From CAYUEN01 sp964443745 (GTDB lineage Bacteria; Campylobacterota; Campylobacteria; Campylobacterales; QNZT01): DNA of 49,220 nt. Each line of letters starts with the position of its first letter. The first letter of the stretch is position 1. Below are positions 15,643-23,629 of the stretch, one piece after another. The DNA is taken from NCBI GenBank assembly GCA_964443745.1, contig CAYUEN010000012.1, forward strand, positions 1 to 49,220. The letters run 5' to 3'. The position numbers and the translations under genes are program-made. Under the pieces are notes generated by a model. That model was not told where the DNA came from and made no database searches. It worked only from the letters and a program-made list of their open reading frames with translations.

Positions 15643-16530
15643 TCATCTCCTGTTCCTGTAGAGAAAAAACAGCAGCACGATCAGCAACCCTCCCGCGAGG
15701 GGGTATTGGAAATAGTGACTCTTTTTGACGTATTTGTCGCTTTTGATTTCGCTCTTTTCGAGCCGGTCGATCGTATCGTAGATCCGCTTGAGTTTGCGCA
15801 CGCTGTCGGCTTCGAAAAACTCCCCGCCGGTCTCTTTGGCGATGCGCCTGAGCACATAGGGGTTGTAATCCCCGCGACCGCCCACGCCGATCACGTAGAC
15901 TTTGATGCCGTATTTTTTGGCGGTGTCGATCGCCACCTCCAGCGGAATCGTCCCCGCATTGTCCACGCCATCGGTCAACAATATCGCGATCTTCTCCTTG
16001 GCATGCGAATTCTTGAAGAGTTTGCTACTCATAAAGAGCGCCTCGTAGAGTGCGGTACGCTGCGTTCCCGCGATACCCACATCGATCTTGGAGAGAAGCC
16101 GTTTGATACTCTCCTTGTCGTAGGTCAACGGTACCGCCACGTACGCGAAATCGGCGAAAATCGTCAAGCCGATCTTGTCATGCTTTCGTTTGTCGAGAAA
16201 ATCGGTCACAATACTCCTTACGATACCGAACTTGTTCAGCTCCGCCATCGAACCCGATGCGTCGAGGATCAAAGAGATCTCATACCCTCTGTCGCGCCGG
16301 ATCACCACTTCGTCCTGTCGGTACGGCGTCGCGAGCGCGAGCGAAAAGAGAACCACCGCGGCAAACTGCAGCAGCCGTTGCACCGAACCTCTTTTTCGTG
16401 CCGCTTTTTGGAAAAGGGCGAGATTCGGAAAGAAAAGCCGTTCGTTTCTCTGCGGACAAAAACGAAGACAGAAAAAATAGAGAAGCGGTATCGCGAAAGC
16501 GGCGGGATAGGCAAACTGCAGTGTCGTCAT
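15643..16530 (-). CDS. batA: BatA-like von Willebrand factor A protein
   Basis: 295 aa with the same layout as BatB: two N-terminal membrane helices, a VWA domain and a C-terminal helix (PLAGGLLIVLLFFLYRN). The MIDAS motif is complete, with DASGS, Thr in GTQRTALYEAL and Asp in AILLTDGVDNAG. BatA and BatB are paralogous and probably form a hetero-complex in the inner membrane with the VWA domains in the periplasm. The start overlaps the preceding DUF4381-like gene by four bases, with AAGGTGATCT upstream. Confidence 0.9.
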   Translation of the reverse strand: MTTLQFAYPAAFAIPLLYFFCLRFCPQRNERLFFPNLALFQKAARKRGSVQRLLQFAAVVLFSLALATPYRQDEVVIRRDRGYEISLILDASGSMAELNKFGIVRSIVTDFLDKRKHDKIGLTIFADFAYVAVPLTYDKESIKRLLSKIDVGIAGTQRTALYEALFMSSKLFKNSHAKEKIAILLTDGVDNAGTIPLEVAIDTAKKYGIKVYVIGVGGRGDYNPYVLRRIAKETGGEFFEADSVRKLKRIYDTIDRLEKSEIKSDKYVKKSHYFQYPLAGGLLIVLLFFLYRNRR

Positions 16531-16922
16531 GAGATCACCTTTTTTATCATCGCGCGCATCGCCTCTCTATCCTCTTCGGAAAGAGGCGGGACTTCTCTTT
16601 TATATTTGTACCGCTCCAGCTTCTCCAGCAACGCCTGCAATCCGGGAATCGGCCCTTTCAGATCCGCCAACAGTTTCATGTTTTCGCTGAAGGTGTAGAC
16701 CGCGGCCTTCGTATCCTCGTAATCGATCGACGCGAGCTTTCGGGCCGCGATCTCCTCGGGGCTCATTCGGCGGCGCCGGCGTCGGGATCGGGTGCGGCCG
16801 CGATAGAGCCGAAAAAGCAATACCGCTCCCGCCAGCAGCGCCAAAACCGTCAGTACAAACCACCACAGCGAAGCGTCCGGAACCTCCACGAGCCCCTTGA
16901 TATCCTTCAGATCGGCCATCAT
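16527..16922 (-). CDS. DUF4381-like membrane-anchored protein of the Bat operon
   Basis: 131 aa from ATG 16922, whose ATGA overlaps the DUF58 stop. An in-frame ATG at 16949 would add nine residues and cannot be excluded. One transmembrane helix (LWWFVLTVLALLAGAVLLF, about residues 19-37) is followed by an Arg-rich stretch (RGRTRSRRRRRR) and a helical cytoplasmic region. Position between DUF58 and BatA and the architecture match DUF4381 proteins common in MoxR/Bat operons. Function is unknown; it may tether the MoxR ATPase or DUF58 protein to the BatA/B complex. Confidence 0.7.
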   Translation of the reverse strand: MMADLKDIKGLVEVPDASLWWFVLTVLALLAGAVLLFRLYRGRTRSRRRRRRMSPEEIAARKLASIDYEDTKAAVYTFSENMKLLADLKGPIPGLQALLEKLERYKYKREVPPLSEEDREAMRAMIKKVIS

Positions 16923-17752
16923 TTCACCAGATTGTCGAGCTTGAACCATGGATCCTCGTCGGTATAGATTTTGGTATAGGCGATACGGTGGGCCAGGAAA
17001 TGCTCCGCCAACGCCTTGTCATGCGCACGCACCTGCGCTTCGTAACGCTCTATCGTCCTCTCGTCCGGATCGAACGTTCCGCTTTCGAACGTCGTCGGAT
17101 CGATCAAATCGATCGCATCGTAGAATCGGGGAGACTCTTCGAAACGATCCCGCACGATCACCGCGTAGATCTCGTTTCGCGCGGAAAGCGCCGAAAGATC
17201 GATCCCCTCCTCCCAAAAATCCCCGATGACAAAGAGTATCGATTTGCGCTTGATCCGATGCGAAACGTAATCGCCGAAAGCGGCGTAATCGACCCGCTTT
17301 CGCAACGGATCCAGATCCAGAGCCGAAGGAACGATTTCATGCAGCGCGGAGAGATTTTTGGTCGGTTTTCTGAAAAACTCTTCACGATCGCTGAAAAAAA
17401 GCGGCGTGACGTTGTCGCCGTTTTTCATCGCCGAAAACCCCAGCAACGCCATAATCTCCACCATCGTCTCCTGTTTGAGCCGCCGACTTCCAAAAGCGAT
17501 ACTACCGCCCACCATGAGCGCCAACACGATATTGAGCTCCCGCTCTTCGGTGAAGAGATTGATATAGGGGCGCTGTTCGCGTGCCGTCGCCTTCCAGTTG
17601 ATCTTTCGGACGTCGTCTCCGAAGTGGTATTCGCGAAGCTCGTTGAAATCGAGCCCGTTTCCCACGAACGCCGTGGCGTTGTTACCCAGATTGGAGCCGA
17701 AGATCCTCCGTCTGGTGCGGATCAGAATCTCCCGTGCGGCTTGCTGTATCAC
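16919..17752 (-). CDS. DUF58 family protein of the MoxR/Bat operon
   Basis: 277 aa, GTG start at 17752 preceded by GAGGA. It contains the defining DUF58 segment, FNELREYHFGDDVRKINWKA near residue 36, and a degenerate VWA-like fold with SILFVIGDFWEEG near 178. It lacks membrane helices, so it is probably cytoplasmic. DUF58 proteins almost always follow a MoxR ATPase and are presumed adaptors or substrates of it. It starts 22 bases after the moxR stop. Confidence 0.87.
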   Translation of the reverse strand: MIQQAAREILIRTRRRIFGSNLGNNATAFVGNGLDFNELREYHFGDDVRKINWKATAREQRPYINLFTEERELNIVLALMVGGSIAFGSRRLKQETMVEIMALLGFSAMKNGDNVTPLFFSDREEFFRKPTKNLSALHEIVPSALDLDPLRKRVDYAAFGDYVSHRIKRKSILFVIGDFWEEGIDLSALSARNEIYAVIVRDRFEESPRFYDAIDLIDPTTFESGTFDPDERTIERYEAQVRAHDKALAEHFLAHRIAYTKIYTDEDPWFKLDNLVK

Positions 17753-17774
17753 CTCTTCGTCCTCACTCTCGCCA

Positions 17775-18722
17775 TCAGGGAAGTTTCACTTTCTCCAGAA
17801 TGTTTCGGACGATATCGTCGGTCTTGATGCCTCCCGCTTCGGCTTTGTAGTTGAGGATGATCCGGTGACGAAGGACGTTGTAGACCGTCTCCGCCACATC
17901 GACGGGCGTGACATAGTCTTTTCCGGAGATCATCGCATGCGCTTTGGCCGCTTTGTAGAGGTTGATCGAAGCTCTCGGACTCGCGCCGTATTCGATATAT
18001 TCGGCGATCTCTCCCAGGCCGTAGCTTTTCGGATCGCGCGTGGCGAAGACAATATGGAGTATGTAGCGAAGCACCGCATCGTCGATATGGACCGCTTTGG
18101 CGTCGGCTTTGAGTTTCTCCAACTCCTCTTTTCCGGCCACTTTGAGGATCGTACCGAAGGTCTCTTCGGCGACGCGTTTGACGATTTCGAACTCTTCGTC
18201 GATCGTATTGTAGCCGACGATGACGTTGAGCATGAATCGATCCAGTTGCGCTTCGGGAAGCCGATAGGCCCCCTCCTGCTCCACGGGATTCTGGGTGGCG
18301 AGCACCAGAAAGGGATTTTCGAGTTTGAAACTCCTCTCTCCGATCGTGATCTGACGCTCCTGCATCACCTCCAGCAGCGCCGCCTGCACCTTCGCCGGCG
18401 CCCGGTTGATCTCGTCCGCCAACAGCAGATTGGTAAACGCCGGCCCTTTGCGCACCCGAAACTCTCCGCTTTTTTGGTCGTAGATTTCGGTACCGGTGAT
18501 ATCGCTGGGAAGCAGATCCGGCGTGAACTGGATCCGTTTGAATTCCAAACCGAGCGCTTTGGCGAGCGAATTGATCGCCGTGGTTTTGGCAAGACCAGGC
18601 ACCCCCTCCACCAGGATGTGCCCTTCGCTCACCAGACCGATCAACAGCGCGTCGATCAACTCCTCATGGCCGACGATGACCTTTCTGACTTCCTTTTTGA
18701 TACTTTCGACCGTCGCGTGCAT
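17775..18722 (-). CDS. MoxR-family AAA+ ATPase
   Basis: 315 aa, AAA+ ATPase of the MoxR group, proposed chaperones that activate or assemble protein complexes with VWA partners. Walker A is GVPGLAKT, Walker B LLLADEINRAP, followed by ALLEVMQERQITIG, sensor 1 LATQNPVEQEG and the Arg-finger region PEAQLDRFM. The C-terminal lid holds GASPRASINLYKAAKA (sensor 2). I choose ATG 18722. A GTG at 18725 also exists and overlaps the hsp20 stop. It is the second gene of the Bat operon, directly after the exported Hsp20. Confidence 0.93.
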   Translation of the reverse strand: MHATVESIKKEVRKVIVGHEELIDALLIGLVSEGHILVEGVPGLAKTTAINSLAKALGLEFKRIQFTPDLLPSDITGTEIYDQKSGEFRVRKGPAFTNLLLADEINRAPAKVQAALLEVMQERQITIGERSFKLENPFLVLATQNPVEQEGAYRLPEAQLDRFMLNVIVGYNTIDEEFEIVKRVAEETFGTILKVAGKEELEKLKADAKAVHIDDAVLRYILHIVFATRDPKSYGLGEIAEYIEYGASPRASINLYKAAKAHAMISGKDYVTPVDVAETVYNVLRHRIILNYKAEAGGIKTDDIVRNILEKVKLP

Positions 18723-18724
18723 CA

Positions 18725-19216
18725 CTACTTCTTCTTGGGTATCGTGATCGTCAGCACGCCGTTTTTGTACTCACTTTTGAGACGATCCGCATCGGCGTCG
18801 CCGGGAAGGCTCACCATACGGAGATAATCGCCAACGAAGCGCTCCTGCCTCAGATAGTTTTCCGATTTTTCCCGCTTTTCGCGGAGTGTTTTCGCTTCGA
18901 TTTTGAGCATACCGTCTTTGACTTCGATCTTGATGTTCTTCTCCTCCGCACCCGGCATATCCGCCTTCAACACATACTTTTCGCCCTCGTCTCTCAGGTC
19001 TATCGCCGGCTGGGAGGCGAAAGTGTCGACGAACTTTCCAAATTGCGCCTCCCGCAGAAATTTACGATGGAATTCGTTGAAGATACGATCCATCTCCTGC
19101 TGCATCTTCTGCATCTCTTCGAAAGGGTTGAACTCTTTCGCGGGTGCCGCGCCTCCCCAGAGGGTCGACAGCCCCAATGTCGACGCCGTCAATATCGCAA
19201 CCACTGTTTTTTTCAT
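18725..19216 (-). CDS. Small heat-shock protein (Hsp20/alpha-crystallin) with an export signal
   Basis: 163 aa. Residues about 70-160 are an alpha-crystallin domain: PAIDLRDEGEKYVLKADMPG, then IKIEVKDGMLKIEAK, ERFVGDYLRMVSLPGDAD and the closing GVLTITIPKK. Residues 30-60 are a coiled helical region (FEEMQKMQQEMDRIF). The unusual part is the N-terminus, MKKTVVAILTASTLGLSTLW, a classical signal peptide ending near GGAAPA, so the protein should work in the periplasm. Hsp20 proteins are normally cytoplasmic holdases without signal peptides. The gene opens the Bat operon; the next gene starts at its stop codon. The SD AAGGAG is well placed. No CIRCE element was seen. Confidence 0.9.
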   Translation of the reverse strand: MKKTVVAILTASTLGLSTLWGGAAPAKEFNPFEEMQKMQQEMDRIFNEFHRKFLREAQFGKFVDTFASQPAIDLRDEGEKYVLKADMPGAEEKNIKIEVKDGMLKIEAKTLREKREKSENYLRQERFVGDYLRMVSLPGDADADRLKSEYKNGVLTITIPKKK

Positions 19217-19250
19217 CTTCCGCTCCTTGTAATATTGGTATTTTAAACGT

Positions 19251-19256
19251 ATTATA
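19251..19256 (-). promoter_or_regulatory. -10 box of the hsp20-Bat operon
   Basis: A perfect TATAAT reads leftward 35 bases before the hsp20 ATG. No good -35 exists at the expected distance. Instead the nearest box of the 11-bp array at 19267-19305 lies 10 bp upstream, which suggests an activator-dependent promoter. Confidence 0.6.
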
Positions 19257-19266
19257 GAGGATCGGG

Positions 19267-19305
19267 ATTAACGGCACTTTAATGGAGAATTAACAAAACA
19301 TTAAT
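19267..19305 (-). promoter_or_regulatory. Four TTAA boxes at exact 11-bp spacing (candidate response-regulator site)
   Basis: TTAA occurs at 19268-19271, 19279-19282, 19290-19293 and 19301-19304, exactly 11 bp apart. On the minus strand the boxes read TTAAT, TTAAT, TTAAA, TTAAT with six-base spacers. An 11-bp direct-repeat period is the binding geometry of OmpR/PhoB-family response regulators. The array ends 10 bp upstream of the -10 of the hsp20-Bat operon. Confidence 0.5.
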
Positions 19306-19333
19306 ATTCAGCAACTCAAGTTTATTGATTTTT

Positions 19334-20755
19334 TTATTCGCAACTTATGCGAAACGCATCGTCCAGATCGAGCGGCAGAATCAACGTATGTATTCCCAAC
19401 CTTTCACTTTGCGAACACATTCTCTCTCGTTCGGCTTCGTTCGTGACGTAACGGGAGTCGTATTCGGCGTTGAAAACCGGTTTGCCCGCCTTTACGAACG
19501 GCATCAACCGATCGCATTCTTCGTAGAGATGACACTCTTCGTTCAAAGCGAAATCGAAAAACGGCTCGAGCTGCGATATTTGTTCGAGGTCGTTCTTTAA
19601 ACCCACGCTCAATCCCCTCATTCTCGCTTCGTTGGCGATGAATTTGTTGTATCGAAGTTGATCTTCGAAGCTGAGATCGAAACCGCTGTCGGCGAGATAT
19701 CCGTCAACATTGTCGGGCTCAACACCATCGCATCCCTTCTCTTTCGCCAAATCGAGCCTTTTTCGCATGATTTCTTTCACCGAGGCGGCACGAATATCCA
19801 CCCACCTCTCGCCACTCCACCCTTCCATCTCCTTTCCGATCGTTTCGGGAGGAAAGAGCAGACTGTCTTCTCTCCACTCCTCACGGGTACCCGCGCTGAA
19901 ATAACATATCACGCGCCTGCCCAGCTTATGAAGCCGACGTATCGTCGTCTCGTCGGTATCGAAAAGATCGAGATCGTAAAGATCCGCATCGTAGGAGAGA
20001 TTGGGGGTACCGTTTAATTGCCACTGCCAGGTGGTGTTCGCGTCGGGTCGATACCACTCCGTCCAGTTGACTTGCGAAACGGTGATGATTCGTTTCCACG
20101 GACCTTCGGGCACCGCCTCCTCATCCACGAAAACCCAATCGACTTTGTCGATATCCTCCAGCCCCAGATAATCCCTGACGGCCGGGGAGACGTCCAATCC
20201 CGCATGGTCGTTGATCGTATTGGCGGGAGAGGCGGTACCGAAGACGTAGGCGGCGTCATCTTCTCCGAAAGGCCCCACATCTTCCCATTGGGCGTATGCG
20301 GTTTTGCCGTTTTTAATGATTTTGATCCATCTGTTTTTGCAGACGGAGTGGGGAGTTTGACGATTTTTCTTCAGCCACGGTATCAAGGAGGGGAGATTCT
20401 CCTTTTTTCGACCGTTCTCATCGAAATCGTTGAAAGGAAGCGCGAAATAAAAAGGATTTTCATCCGGAACGAAACCGGCGGGATAGTAACCGTTTCGGCG
20501 ATCGGGAGTATCGACACCTCCGTAACGCAACACCCACATATCGTCCCAGGCGCTCGAGAGATTGGCGATGTCGCCGTTCTCCTCCCCCGCCTCTTCTCCC
20601 GCCCAAAAAATCGTGACGGTGATGTCTTTGTGAAGGGTATAGGTTGTGTTTTGCGGCCTCTCTTCCGAAGAACCGCCGCCCCCGCAACCGACGAAGAGCC
20701 ATATCAGCGCTACGGCCAACGGCACGCCGAATCGGTTTTGGTGTAGACGGAACAT
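19334..20755 (-). CDS. Lipoprotein with GH114 (endo-alpha-1,4-polygalactosaminidase-like) domain
   Basis: 473 aa from ATG 20755 (AAGGAG six bases upstream). An upstream in-frame ATG at 20788 lacks an SD. The N-terminus is a lipoprotein signal with lipobox FVGC (Cys24), then a Gly/Ser linker. Residues about 35-235 form a separate domain with GYYPAGFVPDENPFYFALPF, AYAQWEDVGPFGEDDAAY and AGLDVSPAVRDYLGL, which looks like a double-psi beta-barrel (RlpA-like) fold. Residues about 255-473 are a GH114 TIM barrel: RRVICYFSAGTREEWRED, ERWVDIR and GCDGVEPDNVDGY. GH114 enzymes cleave galactosamine-rich polysaccharides. It is probably anchored in the outer membrane and acts on exopolysaccharide or cell-surface glycan. 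The substrate is inferred from the family only. Confidence 0.82.
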   Translation of the reverse strand: MFRLHQNRFGVPLAVALIWLFVGCGGGGSSEERPQNTTYTLHKDITVTIFWAGEEAGEENGDIANLSSAWDDMWVLRYGGVDTPDRRNGYYPAGFVPDENPFYFALPFNDFDENGRKKENLPSLIPWLKKNRQTPHSVCKNRWIKIIKNGKTAYAQWEDVGPFGEDDAAYVFGTASPANTINDHAGLDVSPAVRDYLGLEDIDKVDWVFVDEEAVPEGPWKRIITVSQVNWTEWYRPDANTTWQWQLNGTPNLSYDADLYDLDLFDTDETTIRRLHKLGRRVICYFSAGTREEWREDSLLFPPETIGKEMEGWSGERWVDIRAASVKEIMRKRLDLAKEKGCDGVEPDNVDGYLADSGFDLSFEDQLRYNKFIANEARMRGLSVGLKNDLEQISQLEPFFDFALNEECHLYEECDRLMPFVKAGKPVFNAEYDSRYVTNEAERERMCSQSERLGIHTLILPLDLDDAFRISCE

Positions 20756-20787
20756 CTCCCTTCTCCTTCGAAATCGGTATTTTGTCA

Positions 20788-20793
20788 ATCATA
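20788..20793 (-). promoter_or_regulatory. Candidate -10 box of the GH114 lipoprotein gene
   Basis: TATGAT reads leftward 33 bases before the ATG at 20755. It lies in the 185-base divergent spacer shared with the FadL-family gene. Confidence 0.4.
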
Positions 20794-20839
20794 CCATAAG
20801 TTTGTGAAAGCCGAAATTTCCATAAATAACGGTTAAATA

Positions 20840-20853
20840 TGAAAATTATTTCA
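20840..20853. promoter_or_regulatory. Candidate operator TGAAA-N4-TTTCA between divergent genes
   Basis: A 14-base inverted repeat, TGAAA ATTA TTTCA, lies midway between the GH114 lipoprotein and FadL-family genes. CCGAAAT and ATTTCGG arms surround it at a longer distance. It is suggestive of a dimeric regulator site, but AT richness makes chance plausible. Confidence 0.3.
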
Positions 20854-20940
20854 TTTCGGTTATAAAAATTTTAACTTTTACTTACGATTCGGTAACGGAG
20901 TTGTTTTATGATGCTCCCACCACAATCAATAGGAGTGAAT

Positions 20941-22389
20941 ATGAAAAAATACACCATCATACCTCTGCTGGGAGCGCTGATTCTGACGGAACATCCCCTC
21001 TTGGCGACCAACGGAGATACGCTGATCGGCCTTGGGCCCAAATCCCGCGCGATGGGCGGAGCCGGTATCGCCTATTCGCTGGGCGCCGAATCGGCGTTGG
21101 TAAATCCCGCATTGATCGAAAAGAAGAGGGTGATGTTCGGCGGAACCTACTTCGCCCCTACGGTGGAGTTCAAAAACAATATCGACACCACCGCGATCGG
21201 CGGCGGGGAGTCGGGTGCCGCGCTTCAGGAGAGCGACACGCACAATTCGATGATTCCGGAAGTGGCGATCTCCTACCAACTCGACGACGATACGGCATGG
21301 GGAATCGGGATGTTCGGTATCGCCGGAATGGGGGTCGATTACCGCAACGACACCCCCTTCTACGGCAATCCCTTTCTTCACCATGCGCCCGATCCCCAGA
21401 CACCCCAAAACGAATATATCGGTACCAAAAACGGCACGAATCAACTTAGCACGAGCCTTCAGATTATGAAGTTCGCGATTCCCTACGCCAAAAAAGTGAA
21501 CGAACGTCTGCGTATCGGCATCGTACCGGTGATCCAATACGGCGCTCTTTCGATGTCGTTCAACAGCGGCGCCTATCAGCATAAAAGCGACGGCACCTAT
21601 CACAACGTCAATACCGGTACCGGCACATCCGACGATACGGGATTCGGACTGCAACTGGGATTGGGATACGACGTTCAGGATTTCGAGATACGGGATGTCG
21701 AGGTCAGACACCTCTCTTTCGGCGCGATTCTCAAAAGCCCGATCCGGATGCATTACGCCCATCAGCTTTCGGAAGCGACGCAGGCGTTCGGCCTGGAGGG
21801 ATTCGGAGATACGCTCACCCAACCTGCGGAGATCGGTATCGGACTCGCCTACAAACTCACCAAAGAAAAGACGATCCTCTTCGACTACAAGAACATCCTC
21901 TGGGGAAGCGCCTCCGGATACAAGGATTTCGGATGGCAAAACCAAAACGTCTTCGCTATCGGATACGAAAGCCTAGGATACTACTGGACTTTCCGCGCCG
22001 GATACAACTACGCCGACTCGCCCGTGAGGGAGCTTCCCACGGGACCCGCGTTCGACCAAAACGGCTTCAACGCACGAAACTACAAAAACGCCGTACTCAA
22101 CTACTTCAATCTCGCCGGTTTTCCCGCGATCTCCAAGCATCACTTCACCATCGGATTCGGCCGAAGGATCAACCAACACACCTCTTTGGATATCGCGGCG
22201 GTCTATTCACCGCAAGAGAAAATGACGTTTGATACCTCCGCTCTCTCCCAGGCGCAGGTGGCGAATATGGCGGGAGGAGCGGATATGTCCCCGCAAATCG
22301 CCAGAAACCTCGCGCAGGTGGAGAGTTTCTCTTCCGTTTCGCACAATGAATTCAGCCTCACGATCGGACTGAACATCAAATTCTACTAA
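20941..22389 (+). CDS. OmpP1/FadL/TodX-family outer-membrane transporter
   Basis: 482 aa from ATG 20941 (GGAGTG upstream). An earlier in-frame ATG at 20908 has no SD. A signal peptide (KYTIIPLLGALILTEHPLLA) precedes the family's N-terminal hatch segment TLIGLGPKSRAMGGAGIAYS and the following SALVNPAL (the NPA motif). The remainder is a 14-strand-type beta barrel with many Tyr/Phe/Gly-rich strands, closing in LTIGLNIKFY, an aromatic outer-membrane end. FadL-family channels pass hydrophobic compounds such as long-chain fatty acids or hydrocarbons across the outer membrane. Which ligand applies here is unknown. Its stop overlaps the stop of the convergent cytochrome gene. Confidence 0.92.
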   Translation: MKKYTIIPLLGALILTEHPLLATNGDTLIGLGPKSRAMGGAGIAYSLGAESALVNPALIEKKRVMFGGTYFAPTVEFKNNIDTTAIGGGESGAALQESDTHNSMIPEVAISYQLDDDTAWGIGMFGIAGMGVDYRNDTPFYGNPFLHHAPDPQTPQNEYIGTKNGTNQLSTSLQIMKFAIPYAKKVNERLRIGIVPVIQYGALSMSFNSGAYQHKSDGTYHNVNTGTGTSDDTGFGLQLGLGYDVQDFEIRDVEVRHLSFGAILKSPIRMHYAHQLSEATQAFGLEGFGDTLTQPAEIGIGLAYKLTKEKTILFDYKNILWGSASGYKDFGWQNQNVFAIGYESLGYYWTFRAGYNYADSPVRELPTGPAFDQNGFNARNYKNAVLNYFNLAGFPAISKHHFTIGFGRRINQHTSLDIAAVYSPQEKMTFDTSALSQAQVANMAGGADMSPQIARNLAQVESFSSVSHNEFSLTIGLNIKFY

Positions 22390-23528
22390 AACGTAAAGTG
22401 CGCTCTTTTCAAAACCTTCTCTTCGGAAGCCTTCGTATTCTGCAGTCCCAGCTTTCGGGCTGCGGCGGGGGCGACTCTAAAATAGGTAATCGTCACGTCG
22501 AGGGAATCTCCTTTTTCAAGATGTACGGGATAGAAGATTTTTCTGGTTTCTCCGGCTTTGAGCATCGTATCCGAAACGACGGTATCCGCCAGCCAAGGCA
22601 TCGCCGGTTTTCCCTCTTTGCCGATGACTCTTCGGAACGTTTCGCCTTTGAGCGCTTTTTGTTGCCCTTTTTTTCGAAGCACCACCTTCACTTCGGCCAT
22701 CCTGAGCGGATGCATCAAAAGCATATGATTCGCTTCGTTTCCGATCACCAGCTCAAAACCGTTCTCTTTCGGCTCGATCGCGAGCGAAATATATTTTTCC
22801 AGCAGTTTCAAACTCTCATGCGTACCCATTCCATGATAGGCATGGGTGGAAGTTTTTCGGATGGTCGTGGCTGATCCCGGAACCTGAGGCATATGACAAC
22901 CGATACAGTTGCGTCCGTTTTTCGTTTCTCGTAGATCCATCGTACACACCTCGAAACCCTTCGCGTTTTGTTTGTGTTCATGGCATCCCAAACAGATCTT
23001 GCCGCTGTAGTAGGCGTCGTTTCCGAAATCGAGATCATGATAGGGAGACCCCACGCTCTTCTTCGTCAGGCCGAGAAATCCGCGCACCTCTTTGAATACG
23101 ACCTTTTCCCCTTTTCTTTTCGCATCCGCGGAAAAGAGAAGAGGTCTTTTCGCGTCACTATCGACCAACACGTTGGTATTCGCTTTCGCATGTTTTTGCA
23201 CATCCTTGATCGAGTGGCAATAGACACAGGAGATGGGCTCCTCTTTTTGGATCCTGCTTTCCAAAGGATCCCCCTCTTTTCCCATTGTGACATCGTCCGA
23301 AGGGCTATGACATTTTTTACAGCCGTATTTTCCGCTTTTGCGCATCGGATGTCTCTCCCAAACGGCACGATGCACCGCATCGTTGGAGAGCGAGGCCTTG
23401 CGGTGGGCCGAACCGTAATACTCCTTGAAAATCGCCGGATGGCACCGTTTGCAGACTTGATCCTGCGGCTGCGAGGCGCCCCAAATCGACTGAAGCGTCA
23501 CCACGGCCAATATCCAAATATATCTCAT
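22386..23528 (-). CDS. Exported pentaheme c-type cytochrome
   Basis: 380 aa. A signal peptide (MRYIWILAVVTLQSIWGAS) precedes five CxxCH heme-c sites: Cys26-His30, Cys70-His74, Cys101-His105, Cys179-His183 and Cys208-His212. Additional His residues (for example 42, 53, 60) can serve as distal ligands. The region resembles cytochrome c554-type multiheme proteins. Residues about 230-380 are heme-free and beta-rich (FELVIGNEANHMLLMHPLRM, VHLEKGDSLDVTITYF). It is a periplasmic electron carrier or reductase; substrate unknown. It shares an FNR/CRP-type box with the divergent CopD-like gene. The SD GAAGGAG precedes the ATG. Confidence 0.88.
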   Translation of the reverse strand: MRYIWILAVVTLQSIWGASQPQDQVCKRCHPAIFKEYYGSAHRKASLSNDAVHRAVWERHPMRKSGKYGCKKCHSPSDDVTMGKEGDPLESRIQKEEPISCVYCHSIKDVQKHAKANTNVLVDSDAKRPLLFSADAKRKGEKVVFKEVRGFLGLTKKSVGSPYHDLDFGNDAYYSGKICLGCHEHKQNAKGFEVCTMDLRETKNGRNCIGCHMPQVPGSATTIRKTSTHAYHGMGTHESLKLLEKYISLAIEPKENGFELVIGNEANHMLLMHPLRMAEVKVVLRKKGQQKALKGETFRRVIGKEGKPAMPWLADTVVSDTMLKAGETRKIFYPVHLEKGDSLDVTITYFRVAPAAARKLGLQNTKASEEKVLKRAHFTF

Positions 23529-23558
23529 TTTTTCTCCTTCATATTTTTAAAAGAGCGT

Positions 23559-23564
23559 ATTGTA
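23559..23564 (-). promoter_or_regulatory. -10 box of the pentaheme cytochrome gene
   Basis: TACAAT reads leftward, 30 bases before the cytochrome ATG. A start site about seven bases downstream (near 23552) would lie about 41.5 bases from the centre of the FNR-like box. Confidence 0.5.
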
Positions 23565-23586
23565 ACCAATCCGGCAACTATAGATA

Positions 23587-23600
23587 TTGACCTGTATCAA
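23587..23600. promoter_or_regulatory. FNR/CRP-type operator TTGAC-N4-ATCAA
   Basis: The dyad TTGAC CTGT ATCAA differs at one position from the FNR consensus TTGAT-N4-ATCAA. Its centre (23593.5) lies about 41-43 bases from the predicted start sites of both divergent genes, the class II activator position. Confidence 0.6.
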
Positions 23601-23623
23601 CCTTTTTTTGAATCTTTTCCTGC

Positions 23624-23629
23624 TATGAT
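23624..23629 (+). promoter_or_regulatory. -10 box of the CopD-like gene
   Basis: TATGAT lies 36 bases before ATG 23666. A start near 23636 would place the FNR-like box centre about 42 bases upstream. Confidence 0.5.

Noticed and set aside
19217..19333. CIRCE/HrcA or HspR control of hsp20
   Set aside because: No TTAGCACTC-N9-GAGTGCTAA or HAIR-type repeat was found; the 11-bp TTAA array is a different kind of signal.
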